Shown piece by piece: positions 27,475 to 35,308 of a DNA stretch of 48,563 nt. Numbering within the stretch: the first letter of the stretch is position 1; each line of letters begins with the position of its first letter. The DNA comes from Clostridium oryzae (GTDB taxonomy: Bacteria > Bacillota > Clostridia > Clostridiales > Clostridiaceae), in the NCBI RefSeq assembly GCF_002029235.1, contig NZ_MZGV01000033.1, positions 1 to 48,563 of the forward strand. The letters are read 5' to 3'. A program made the position numbers and the translations under genes. The notes beneath the pieces are model-generated. The model was given only the letters and a program-made list of their open reading frames with translations. It did no database searches and had not been told where the DNA came from.

Positions 27475-28194
27475 CTATTCAAAAAGTTCTTCCCAAGTTT
27501 TTATTTCAACTATACCATCCATCTTTAACCCTCTTACCTTTTGAAAACTTCTTACAGCAATAAGTGTTCTAATGCCAAAAATACTGTTAATTATAGACTT
27601 TAAATATCCTAGTTTTATTAACCTCTCCTTAAGAATTAGAACATTATTATCTTTCTTAAACAAATTAAATTTTAATGCATGTCCAGGATATTTAGGTGCG
27701 TCTTTTTTAGGTTGATCTATATACTCTATAAACGGGCACTTAAACCAGTGTGTCCACATCGTAGCTCCTGTTCCTGCAAGCGGAGTCTTTATCACTCCGT
27801 ATTTTGTACCATGAGCCTCTATGACATTCCCATTTCCTACATATATGCCAATGTGCCCAGGCTTCCATACACATACTCCACATAGTTCAGGTATAGTAGA
27901 TATTACTCCTCTTTCTCTAGCTTCACTATACATAGTATCAGCAGATACATCTGTACTGGCTTTATATTTACCACCCCAATAATAGCTTTTTATCAGTCCA
28001 GCACAATCCGCAGTTGGCCTTCCAAGCCAGTTACCTTTTATATAGTCAACATATTTTCCTACTGATTCAGGATATTGCTTAGCTTTTTGCATTAGAATTT
28101 TTTCTGTAAGGATTTGTCCAAAAGTTCCCCATACATAGCCCCATTCCTCTGAAAGTGCTTTTTCAGCATGGTTTACTAGTCCTTTATTGTCCAT
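27475..28194 (-). CDS. NlpC/P60 peptidase with a C-terminal peptidoglycan-binding-like domain
   Basis: 239 aa. The NlpC/P60 cysteine peptidase domain shows Cys64 in DCAGL, His114 in PGHIGIYVG and a further polar residue near His128 (EAHG). These enzymes cut the gamma-D-Glu to diamino acid bond of cell wall peptides. The C-terminal part (about 185-239, LKERLIKLGYL, AVRSFQKVRGLKMDGIV, TWEELF) matches a peptidoglycan_binding_1 repeat. There is no signal peptide, as in many phage endolysins, which need a holin to reach the wall. GGGGGAATAATC precedes the ATG. It is convergent with the DUF11 pair. Confidence 0.88.
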   Translation of the reverse strand: MDNKGLVNHAEKALSEEWGYVWGTFGQILTEKILMQKAKQYPESVGKYVDYIKGNWLGRPTADCAGLIKSYYWGGKYKASTDVSADTMYSEARERGVISTIPELCGVCVWKPGHIGIYVGNGNVIEAHGTKYGVIKTPLAGTGATMWTHWFKCPFIEYIDQPKKDAPKYPGHALKFNLFKKDNNVLILKERLIKLGYLKSIINSIFGIRTLIAVRSFQKVRGLKMDGIVEIKTWEELFE

Positions 28195-28376
28195 GATTAT
28201 TCCCCCAGATCATCTTTAATTTTTTTAGTAAATTTATTCTTCATATAAAATGCAACACATTATACAGCACTAATTAAGCAAACTTATATAGAAATAAAGA
28301 AATTAATTTGGCTTTTTATGCTTCCTCCTGTACTAGTTATATTATTTTAATTTTTGAATGATGCTACAATAAAAAA
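28195..28376. other. Leader region of the NlpC/P60 gene
   Basis: AT-rich sequence without a supported open frame. No clear promoter stands out. The dispersed repeat copy 2 begins at its right end. Confidence 0.4.
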
Positions 28377-28790
28377 GGAAATGTTGTGGCACTACGGAGA
28401 TTAATCCGTTCATTAAGCACTTGTAACACAAATTTTATGCAAATTTTCTAATTGGGGCAAACTCGGCTACGCCTCAAACACTGCCCTAATCTTAACGAAA
28501 ATTTGCATAAAATTTGCTAACAATTGCTAAACTTACTCTATATCTCCTTCGTGCCACAACATTTCCTATGCCCTGACTCTTAATATTCACAAAATACTCT
28601 TATTATACTGCTTCTGTTGCCTTCTTATCTTAATTGACTAACTTCAAAATATATTATTGTTTCTTTTTAATTTCTTCGTAAATATAATGCAACATTTCTT
28701 TATTTAGTACTCATTTTTCTTATTTTTAACAAAAGTATGTCTTAACATTATCCAAAAGTTATCCACAATTGGTAAAAAACATAAATTTCT
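28371..28790. repeat. Dispersed repeat, copy 2 (long form)
   Basis: Matches copy 1 at 15410-15630 over its left about 70 and right about 150 bases but contains 196 extra bases (28442-28637). Its right part holds a DnaA-box nonamer TTATCCACA at 28759-28767. The left portion forms the inverted-repeat element described next. It lies between the NlpC/P60 gene and an IS66 remnant. Confidence 0.85.
28377..28566. mobile_element. 190-bp MITE-like element with 25-bp inverted ends
   Basis: The ends (28377-28401 and 28542-28566) are inverted repeats differing only at three central bases: both read GGAAATGTTGTGGCAC, three variable bases, GGAGAT. Inside, AAATTTTATGCAAATTTTC (28432-28450) is inverted again near 28497-28515 as GAAAATTTGCATAAAATTT. 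The whole can fold into one long stem. It codes for no transposase. No certain target duplication was found. Confidence 0.75.
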
Positions 28791-28841
28791 TGTATATTAT
28801 GTAGTTACACCCTTTTAACGAAACCGGTAAACTACACGGTG

Positions 28842-29000
28842 TTAATGTAAAAATTCAAGATAGCTATATGGTTCGAAACCATTAGCTTTAACTGTTTCAA
28901 TCATGCTGTAGACTACTGCGCTAGCTTCAGCTCCTTTGGGATTTCCACTGAAAAGCCAATTTTTTCTACCTGCAGATATCATATTTCCAAAGAGGTATAC
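28842..29000 (-). pseudogene. C-terminal remnant of an IS66-family transposase
   Basis: Fifty-two codons and a TAA on the minus strand read GRKNWLFSGNPKGAEAS, then VVYSMIETVKANGFEPYSYL and a short end. This is the conserved C-terminal block of IS66 transposases (RKNWLF-S-PKGAEAS, Y-IETAKANG-P). A stop codon lies immediately upstream and the rest of the gene is absent, so it is a dead fragment. It lies seven bases from the 3' end of the LacI-type gene. Confidence 0.85.
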
Positions 29001-29006
29001 TCATGA

Positions 29007-30026
29007 CTACGGATTAGACACACTGGATTCCCTTATTATTAATTTAGGAGATACAAGAGTCATTTCATTTTGCAGATTTGGGTTTTCTATTTTCTTCATT
29101 ATAATTTGCGCAGCTAGTTCTCCAAGTTGAAAGGTGTCTACATCTAGACAGGTTAACGCCGGAGTTGTATAGGCAGAAAAAGGTTCGTTGTCAAAGGTTA
29201 CAACCCCTATATCCTTCGGTATAAATAATCCTTTTTCCTTGAGCGCCTGTAGTGCTCCAAAGGCAACAAAGTTATTTACGCATATAAGAGCATCAATTTG
29301 AGGAAAATCTGTAAGGAGCTCAAGCGTTAAGCCATATCCGCTTTCTTTATCTGAATTGCCTTCTTTTATACAGTAATTTGCTTTATCAAAATCTAATCTG
29401 GATAACACGTTTCTATAACCCTGCAGACGATTAAAAGATATAATTTCATTGGATTTACCTCCAATAAAGGCAATGTTTTTATAACCTTCGTTTATTAAAT
29501 GAGTAGTTGCAAGTTCGCCGCCTACTGTATTATTTACATCTACCCAGCTTACATCAGCAAAGTTTTTAGGTTGACCTATGAGTACATAAGGAAAATTTAA
29601 ATCCTTAAGTTTGCAGATAATGCTTTCATTTATAATAGAAGCAGGTATTATAATTCCATCTACTTTTTTGCTGTATACTAATCTATTTAAAAATTCCTCA
29701 TTGCTTTCAAGTGAATTTATATTCGAAATTGTTAACTCGTAGTTTTTTTCACCTACTACGTTTTCAACACCACCAATGATGTTGTAAAAAAAGGGATTTA
29801 AAAAGTACTCTCTTTTTTTAACATCTACTAATAATCCTATGTTAAAGCTACTTTGATGAGCTAATTGTCTGGCTAAATTATTAGGTATGTAATTAAGTTC
29901 CTTCATAATGTCTTTAACTTTTAATTTGGTTTTTTCAGATATACTTTGATCGTCATTAATTACCTTTGATACTGTAGATTTGGATACATTTGCAGCTCGT
30001 GCTATATCATTTATAGTAATTTTCAT
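29007..30026 (-). CDS. LacI-family transcriptional regulator (MalR-like)
   Basis: 339 aa. An N-terminal helix-turn-helix (ITINDIARAANVSKSTVSKVIN, residues 3-24; the hinge helix near 50-58 contains NNLARQLA) is followed by a periplasmic-binding-like effector domain with GLLVDVKKREYFLNPFF and FDNEPFSAYTTPALTCLD. It diverges from a maltodextrin-type importer, and near-identical palindromes lie in both promoters, so it is likely a maltose/maltodextrin-responsive repressor that also controls itself. GGAGGG precedes the ATG. An IS66 fragment abuts its 3' end. Confidence 0.92.
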   Translation of the reverse strand: MKITINDIARAANVSKSTVSKVINDDQSISEKTKLKVKDIMKELNYIPNNLARQLAHQSSFNIGLLVDVKKREYFLNPFFYNIIGGVENVVGEKNYELTISNINSLESNEEFLNRLVYSKKVDGIIIPASIINESIICKLKDLNFPYVLIGQPKNFADVSWVDVNNTVGGELATTHLINEGYKNIAFIGGKSNEIISFNRLQGYRNVLSRLDFDKANYCIKEGNSDKESGYGLTLELLTDFPQIDALICVNNFVAFGALQALKEKGLFIPKDIGVVTFDNEPFSAYTTPALTCLDVDTFQLGELAAQIIMKKIENPNLQNEMTLVSPKLIIRESSVSNP

Positions 30027-30044
30027 TTAAATCCCTCCACAATT

Positions 30045-30060
30045 AAGAAACTGGTTTACT
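30045..30060. promoter_or_regulatory. LacI-type operator of the regulator gene
   Basis: AAGAAACTGGTTTACT differs at one base from the inverse of the operator at 30318-30333. It lies 19-34 bases before the regulator ATG, directly downstream of a -10-like TATAAT on the minus strand (complement near 30066-30071). Confidence 0.82.
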
Positions 30061-30282
30061 AAATATTATAAAGCATTTGTTATGTTTTTTCCATATTAAT
30101 ATTAAAATAAATATATGAAAGTAAAATATGTACAATTAAATTTCAGATGGCAGTGAATGCTGTAATTATAAGCATTTTCAATGATATTATAAATTATAAT
30201 GTTAATAAAGTAATACTGAAAGTTATTGAATTTATAAATAAAATGCAAAAAATATTAGCAGTAAAAGTTTACAAAAAGCCTA

Positions 30283-30311
30283 TTGATTTTTGTAATAATT
30301 GGTATTATACT
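30283..30311 (+). promoter_or_regulatory. SigmaA-type promoter of the sugar uptake operon
   Basis: TTGATT (30283-30288) and TATACT (30306-30311) are exactly 17 bases apart, 52 bases before the lipoprotein ATG. The operator begins seven bases after the -10, over the expected start of transcription. Confidence 0.85.
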
Positions 30312-30317
30312 TTGATT

Positions 30318-30333
30318 AGTAAACCGGTTTCTT
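30318..30333. promoter_or_regulatory. LacI-type operator of the sugar uptake operon
   Basis: AGTAAACCGGTTTCTT contains the perfect palindrome AAACCGGTTT with central CG, typical of LacI-family operators. Placed at the transcription start, it fits repression by blocking RNA polymerase. Confidence 0.87.
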
Positions 30334-30362
30334 AAAAAAAGAATGAATGGGGGAAAATTTTA

Positions 30363-31589
30363 ATGAGTAAAAAATTTTTAAGTTTATTATTAGCCGGAAG
30401 CTTAATTACAACTGTATTTGCAGGTTGCGGATCACAGGGAGCTAATGCTAGTAAAACAAAAAAGTCAAATGAGCAGGTTACTATAAAGGTTTGGCACATG
30501 TTGGAACCTAAGGTAGTAGATACTATTAAGGAAGCTTTTAAAGATTTTGAAGATAAAAATCCTAATATAAAAGTAGATTTTCAGCGTCAGGAAAACTTAG
30601 GCGATAAGGTAACTATGATTGGAAATTCTAAGAATGATGTAGACCTTGTAGCTGCTCCTCATGATTGGGTAGGTAAATATGCAGCTATGGGAGTTATGAG
30701 TGATATAACAGATAAAATAGATAAAAAGGTGTTTGACGAAATAATTCCTTCAGCAGTAGATGCAGTAAAATATAAAGGAAAAGTATATGGAGTTCCATCC
30801 ACTGTGGAAACTGTTACCCTTTTATATAATAAGGACATGCTACCAAATCCTCCTAAAACTACAGATGAGCTTTTACAAATTGCAAAAACTATGACTAAAG
30901 ATGGAAAATATGGATTCTTAACTGTTCCCAATGATGTATATTTTAATTCTGCATGGATTTACGGATTTGGAGGCAAAATTTTAGATGATCAAGGTAATTC
31001 AGTATTAAATAGTGAAGGAACTATAGAAGCCTATAAATTTCTTCAAGAATTAGCACAATATTATCCTAAAAATTTGGATGCAGGTATGGTAAATGACTTG
31101 TTTAAAAATAAAAAGGCTGCAGCAATAGTAGCAGGACCATGGTCTATTAAAGATATTAAAGCAGCAGGTGTAAATTATGGTATTGCAACTTTACCTGTAA
31201 TCAGTAAAAATAATCAAAAACCTACTCCTTATATGACTGTGCAAACTATGATGCTTTGCAAAAATAGTAAGCATAAGGATGCAGCAATTAAAGTTATGGA
31301 GTTCTTTGCAGGAAGTAAAGTTGGAGAAGCTTTAGCAAAATCAGCAGGATCTATACCAGCTAATACAAGGGCTTATGATTCTCAAGAGGTAAAGAGTAAT
31401 GCAGAGGTTATGGGTTATATGGAACAAGTTAAAACTGCTATAGCTATGCCTAATATTCCACAAATGGCAGCTGTATGGGAACCAGTTAAAAATTCATTAA
31501 CTAACAGTGTAGTATTAAAAGGAGATCCAAAGAGTGCTATTGAAAAAGCTGATAAGAAAATTCAAGAAGATATAAAAAATATGAAGTAA
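30363..31589 (+). CDS. malE: Maltodextrin-type ABC transporter substrate-binding lipoprotein
   Basis: 408 aa extracellular solute-binding protein, family 1. It has a lipoprotein signal with lipobox VFAGC and lipid-modified Cys22, then the MalE-like IKVWHMLEP opening and a C-terminal lobe with NIPQMAAVWEP, which lines the sugar site in maltodextrin-binding proteins. The lipid anchors it outside the membrane, where it captures sugar for the two permeases downstream. GGGGG lies before the ATG. Substrate is inferred from the GH13 enzyme in the same operon; other oligosaccharides are possible. Confidence 0.88.
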   Translation: MSKKFLSLLLAGSLITTVFAGCGSQGANASKTKKSNEQVTIKVWHMLEPKVVDTIKEAFKDFEDKNPNIKVDFQRQENLGDKVTMIGNSKNDVDLVAAPHDWVGKYAAMGVMSDITDKIDKKVFDEIIPSAVDAVKYKGKVYGVPSTVETVTLLYNKDMLPNPPKTTDELLQIAKTMTKDGKYGFLTVPNDVYFNSAWIYGFGGKILDDQGNSVLNSEGTIEAYKFLQELAQYYPKNLDAGMVNDLFKNKKAAAIVAGPWSIKDIKAAGVNYGIATLPVISKNNQKPTPYMTVQTMMLCKNSKHKDAAIKVMEFFAGSKVGEALAKSAGSIPANTRAYDSQEVKSNAEVMGYMEQVKTAIAMPNIPQMAAVWEPVKNSLTNSVVLKGDPKSAIEKADKKIQEDIKNMK

Positions 31590-31591
31590 AA

Positions 31592-31605
31592 TACAAACGT
31601 TTGTA
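31592..31605. promoter_or_regulatory. Intra-operon palindrome, LacI/CcpA-operator-like
   Basis: TACAAACGTTTGTA is a perfect 14-bp palindrome with central CG, the style of LacI/GalR-family sites. It differs from the two operators upstream of malE and only partly fits the catabolite (cre) consensus. It lies between the lipoprotein stop and the ribosome binding site of the first permease. Confidence 0.5.
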
Positions 31606-31625
31606 CAAATTTAAGGAGGGTGATT

Positions 31626-32558
31626 ATGGTAGAGCCAAAGACTAAGATCATTTCAACCAATAGCAGGAAAAACAATTTAAACATATTTTCTAGAGTTAAC
31701 AGAGAAAAAGGAGCATATTTCTTTACTTTGCCAGGTAATATTGTTTTGTTGATAACAGCCATATTTCCCGTTCTGTATAGCTTCTATTTATCTTTTTTTA
31801 ACATGAACGTTTATCATTTTAGCAATTTTAGTTTTGTAGGATTAGAGCAGTATAAAAAAGTTTTTTCCCAATTGGATGTTGGTTTCTTTACAATTTTGAT
31901 TAGAACTATAGTTTGGACTATTGTAAATTTATTACTTCAAGTAATACTGGCATTGTTTCTTGCTTTACTACTAAACGTAAAGGATCTTAAGGGAAAAGGC
32001 ATATACAGAACCATACTTATATTACCTTGGGCAATACCCTCCTATATTTCAGCATTAATATGGAAAGGAATGTTTAACTATGACTTTGGTGTAATAAATA
32101 TTGCACTAAAGTCCATAGGCTTAAGAGGTGTAGAATGGCTGAACAACCCTATTTGTGCCTTCTTTGCTTGTGTCATAGTAAATGTATGGATGGCTACCCC
32201 TTTTATGATGATTGTAATATTAGGAGGACTTCAAAGCATAGATACAGAGCTGTATGAAGCAGCTAAAATAGATGGAGCTACTCCTTGGGATTCCTTTAAG
32301 AACATTACTATTCCTCTTTTAAAACCAGTAATGTTTCCAGCTGTGGTACTTACCGCTTTTATTACCTTTAAGCAGTTTGATATCATTTACCTTATAACAG
32401 AAGGAATGGGTGGAAAAACTGATCTTATCATTACTTATGCTTATAATACCTTTAAAACTAATAATTATAGTTTAAGTGCAGCCTTTTCTATAGTTATATT
32501 CTTAATTTTGGTAGGTCTGACTATTGGAAACATGAAATTTTTAAAGGAGAAGAAATAG
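31626..32558 (+). CDS. malF: Sugar ABC transporter permease, MalF type
   Basis: 310 aa with six membrane helices and the binding-protein-dependent permease motif near the C-terminal half, EAAKIDGATPWDSFKNITIPLL, which docks the ATPase. It lacks the large extra periplasmic loop of enterobacterial MalF, as usual in Firmicutes. A GTG at 31620 is in frame, but AAGGAGG lies six bases before the ATG at 31626. It forms the channel with the next gene product. Confidence 0.9.
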   Translation: MVEPKTKIISTNSRKNNLNIFSRVNREKGAYFFTLPGNIVLLITAIFPVLYSFYLSFFNMNVYHFSNFSFVGLEQYKKVFSQLDVGFFTILIRTIVWTIVNLLLQVILALFLALLLNVKDLKGKGIYRTILILPWAIPSYISALIWKGMFNYDFGVINIALKSIGLRGVEWLNNPICAFFACVIVNVWMATPFMMIVILGGLQSIDTELYEAAKIDGATPWDSFKNITIPLLKPVMFPAVVLTAFITFKQFDIIYLITEGMGGKTDLIITYAYNTFKTNNYSLSAAFSIVIFLILVGLTIGNMKFLKEKK

Positions 32559-32559
32559 T

Positions 32560-33408
32560 ATGAAATCAAATAAAAAAGAAGTGTTAAAAAATTTCGTAAT
32601 ACATGTAGTGTTGATTATTTGCTGCATTATAAGTATATTTCCTATACTTTGGATTTTTTCTTCATCAATAAATACTAACAATAGCTTAGTAAGCACTACT
32701 ATAAGGCTTATTCCTGAAAAACCAACCTTAATGCATTATAAGAGTATTCTTTTCAATGGGCCTTTCTTAACATGGCTTACTAATAGTAGCATAGTTTCTA
32801 TAAGCACTACTTTATTATGCTTAGTGCTTGGAACAACATCTGCTTATGCTTATTCTAGGTTTAGATTTATGGGAAGAAACTTAGGACTTAATGTATTTTT
32901 AATACTTAATGCATTTCCTAATATATTATCAATTGTTGCTTACTATAAAATTTTAAAAATATTTAATCTTTTAGATAACCAATTGGGTTTAGTCATAATC
33001 TGTACAGGTTCTCAATTAATTTTTACAGTTTGGAATTTAAAAGGATACTTCGATACTGTACCAGTGGAAATAGAAGAGGCAGCAAAGATAGATGGAGCAA
33101 CTATGCTGCAAATGTTCTGCAGGATAATTTTACCGCTGTCTAAGCCTGCTTTAGCAGTTACGGCTATGTTTGCTTTTATGGCTGGATGGAACGAATATGT
33201 ACTGGCAATGACATTTCTCATTACCCCAGAAAAGTTTACTCTGCCTGTAGGGCTTTGGTCACTGCAGCAGAATTCCAGTTCTTATGCTACTAACTGGCCT
33301 TTGTTTTCTGCGGGTTCTTTAATTGTAGCAGTACCGGTAGCGGTAGTATTCTTACTATTACAAAAATCTTTAGTATCAGGGCTTACTCTTGGAGGAGTAA
33401 AAGGCTAG
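32560..33408 (+). CDS. malG: Sugar ABC transporter permease, MalG type
   Basis: 282 aa, six membrane helices, and the EAA loop EEAAKIDGATMLQMFCRIILPL that binds the ATPase. The C-terminal GLTLGGVKG is the classic MalG ending. It starts two bases after the malF stop, so translation is coupled. No ATP-binding subunit gene is in the operon; a shared MsmX-type ATPase elsewhere is the likely partner, as in Bacillus. Confidence 0.92.
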   Translation: MKSNKKEVLKNFVIHVVLIICCIISIFPILWIFSSSINTNNSLVSTTIRLIPEKPTLMHYKSILFNGPFLTWLTNSSIVSISTTLLCLVLGTTSAYAYSRFRFMGRNLGLNVFLILNAFPNILSIVAYYKILKIFNLLDNQLGLVIICTGSQLIFTVWNLKGYFDTVPVEIEEAAKIDGATMLQMFCRIILPLSKPALAVTAMFAFMAGWNEYVLAMTFLITPEKFTLPVGLWSLQQNSSSYATNWPLFSAGSLIVAVPVAVVFLLLQKSLVSGLTLGGVKG

Positions 33409-33421
33409 AAGGAGGAGCAAT

Positions 33422-35176
33422 ATGTTAAAGGAAGCAGTATATCATATGATGGATTCAAATTATGCTTATGCTTTGGATATAAATACATTAGTTATTCGCA
33501 TAAGAACAAAGAAAAAAGATATAAAAAGATGTATTCTCTTTTATGGGGATAGATGTTATGAAAAAGAACCTATTCTAATGGATAGTGTTGAACTCAAAGT
33601 AGTTGCAAGTGATGCTTTTTTCGACTACTTTGAAGTTGAGTTTAAAACAAAGTGGAAAAGGGTATGCTATTATTTCCTATTAGATGATGGCAAAAATACA
33701 TTGTACTACTATGGAGATGAGTTTCATGAAAAACTAGAGCATCAAAGGTCGAAGTATTATCAATATGCTTATATTAGAGAGAAGGATATCATAGATGTTC
33801 CAGTATGGGCCCAGGATTCCGTTATGTATCAAATTTTTCCTGACAGTTTTGCTACAAAGAAGGGGGTTATCCAAAAGCAGAAAAAGACAATTCAACTTGA
33901 AGGTGGTATTTGCTGCGAGTCAAATTTAGGAGGCAGTTTAGTAGGTGTTACAGAAAACTTGCCATATATAAAAGAATTAGGAGCTAATTGTATATACTTA
34001 ACCCCTATTTTTAAGGCTATATCTTTTCATAAGTATAATACTATAGATTATTATGAGATAGATCCTTGTTTTGGGACAAAGGAAGATTTTAAGGAATTAG
34101 TAAATGAGTGCCATAAATTAGGCATAAGAATAATACTAGATGGAGTATTTAATCATACCAGCCCATATTTCTTTGCCTTCAAGGATATATTAGACCATGG
34201 AGAAAAGTCTAAATACAAGGATTGGTATTTAATAGATAGTTTTCCGGTTAAGGTTTCTTATCCGCCTAACTATGAGGCTTTTGCTTATGTGAAGGATATG
34301 CCTAGGTTAAATACTGCCAATGAGGAAGTAATTAATTATTTTATGGAAGTAGGTAAGTATTGGATTAAGGAATTCGACATAGATGGTTGGAGACTTGATG
34401 TGGCGAATGAGATTGATCACGATTTTTGGGTTTCTTTTAGAAGAAATATTAAGTCTGTAAAAAAAGACGCTTTACTGGTGGCAGAAATATGGGAAAATGC
34501 CCAAAGTTTTCTCTCTGGAGACCAGTTTGATTCCAGTATGGATTACAATTTTATGAATGTTTGCGAAGAATTTTTTTCAGCAGGTAAAATTAGCGTAACA
34601 GAATTTGATCAAAGATTGGCTAATCTTAGAATGAGGTATAAAAAGCCTATTCAAAAAGTTTTAATGAATCTCTTAGATAGTCATGATGTAAGAAGATTTC
34701 TTTATACTTGTGGCGGTAATACTGAAAAATTAAAGCTATCTTCCTTTTTCCAAATGACTTATGAAGGAATGCCTTCTATATTTTATGGAGATGAAGTTGG
34801 ATTAAGTGGAGTAACAGAATTAGAGTATAGAAGACCTATGGAATGGGAGAAGGAAAAACAAGATAAGAGTCTTTTAGAACATTATAAGAAATTAATAAGT
34901 ATAAGAAATGGACATGCTGCTCTAAGAAGAGGAGCATATAGAACAGAAGTAATAGATGAGATGAAAAAAGTTTATGGTTTTACAAGAATTTATGAGAATG
35001 AAAAAGTTTTAGTACTTTTAAATAACAGTGAATTTGAAACAGAAATCAGTATAGCTATAGATTCAGATAAGCTTTTCTTTATGGATTTATATAGCAACAA
35101 GGAAATAAGTAAGGATGAAACTGGTAATATTTCAGTAGTTCTACCTGCTTATTCTGGTGCTGTTATACCTATGTAG
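33422..35176 (+). CDS. GH13 alpha-glycosidase (neopullulanase/cyclomaltodextrinase type)
   Basis: 584 aa, no signal peptide, so it acts in the cytoplasm on imported maltodextrins. An N-terminal beta domain like CBM34 (about 1-125) precedes the TIM barrel starting VWAQDSVMYQIFPDSFA. Catalytic residues are Asp326 (GWRLDVANE), Glu355 (LLVAEIWENA) and Asp422 (LLDSHD); DGVFNHT near 240 is conserved region I. The N-terminal domain and the DGVFNH-GWRLDVANE pattern fit the neopullulanase-maltogenic amylase-cyclomaltodextrinase group. GGAGGAG precedes the ATG. Last gene of the operon. Confidence 0.92.
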   Translation: MLKEAVYHMMDSNYAYALDINTLVIRIRTKKKDIKRCILFYGDRCYEKEPILMDSVELKVVASDAFFDYFEVEFKTKWKRVCYYFLLDDGKNTLYYYGDEFHEKLEHQRSKYYQYAYIREKDIIDVPVWAQDSVMYQIFPDSFATKKGVIQKQKKTIQLEGGICCESNLGGSLVGVTENLPYIKELGANCIYLTPIFKAISFHKYNTIDYYEIDPCFGTKEDFKELVNECHKLGIRIILDGVFNHTSPYFFAFKDILDHGEKSKYKDWYLIDSFPVKVSYPPNYEAFAYVKDMPRLNTANEEVINYFMEVGKYWIKEFDIDGWRLDVANEIDHDFWVSFRRNIKSVKKDALLVAEIWENAQSFLSGDQFDSSMDYNFMNVCEEFFSAGKISVTEFDQRLANLRMRYKKPIQKVLMNLLDSHDVRRFLYTCGGNTEKLKLSSFFQMTYEGMPSIFYGDEVGLSGVTELEYRRPMEWEKEKQDKSLLEHYKKLISIRNGHAALRRGAYRTEVIDEMKKVYGFTRIYENEKVLVLLNNSEFETEISIAIDSDKLFFMDLYSNKEISKDETGNISVVLPAYSGAVIPM

Positions 35177-35185
35177 TTCTCACAG

Positions 35186-35283
35186 AGATATAGCTGAAGA
35201 ATACATTTCTTATGAGCATTCGATTGGCTTCAGGTTTTGATGTGATGACCAAAAGAAATGTAATTTTCTTCTTAACTATATCT
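35186..35283. repeat. Long imperfect inverted repeat after the sugar operon
   Basis: Three paired segments nest within 98 bases: AGATATAG/CTATATCT outside, GAAGAA/TTCTTC, then ACATTTCTT/AAGAAATGT. A loop of about 45 bases lies inside. It stands between convergent genes. It could be a bidirectional terminator lacking a clear U-run or a degraded small element. Confidence 0.65.
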
Positions 35284-35308
35284 ATAATAATTCAGTGTCC
35301 AGAAGATT

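Larger units (their letters stand above)
30061..30362. other. Divergent promoter region of the sugar operon
   Basis: AT-rich spacer between the repressor and the binding-protein gene. It contains the promoter and operator pair listed separately. A plus-strand open frame inside it overlies the promoter, has no ribosome binding site and is not considered a gene. Confidence 0.7.

Noticed and set aside
30147..30335. Plus-strand open frame of 62 codons upstream of the sugar-binding lipoprotein
   Set aside because: It covers the promoter and operator of the sugar operon, has no ribosome binding site and an AT-driven composition.
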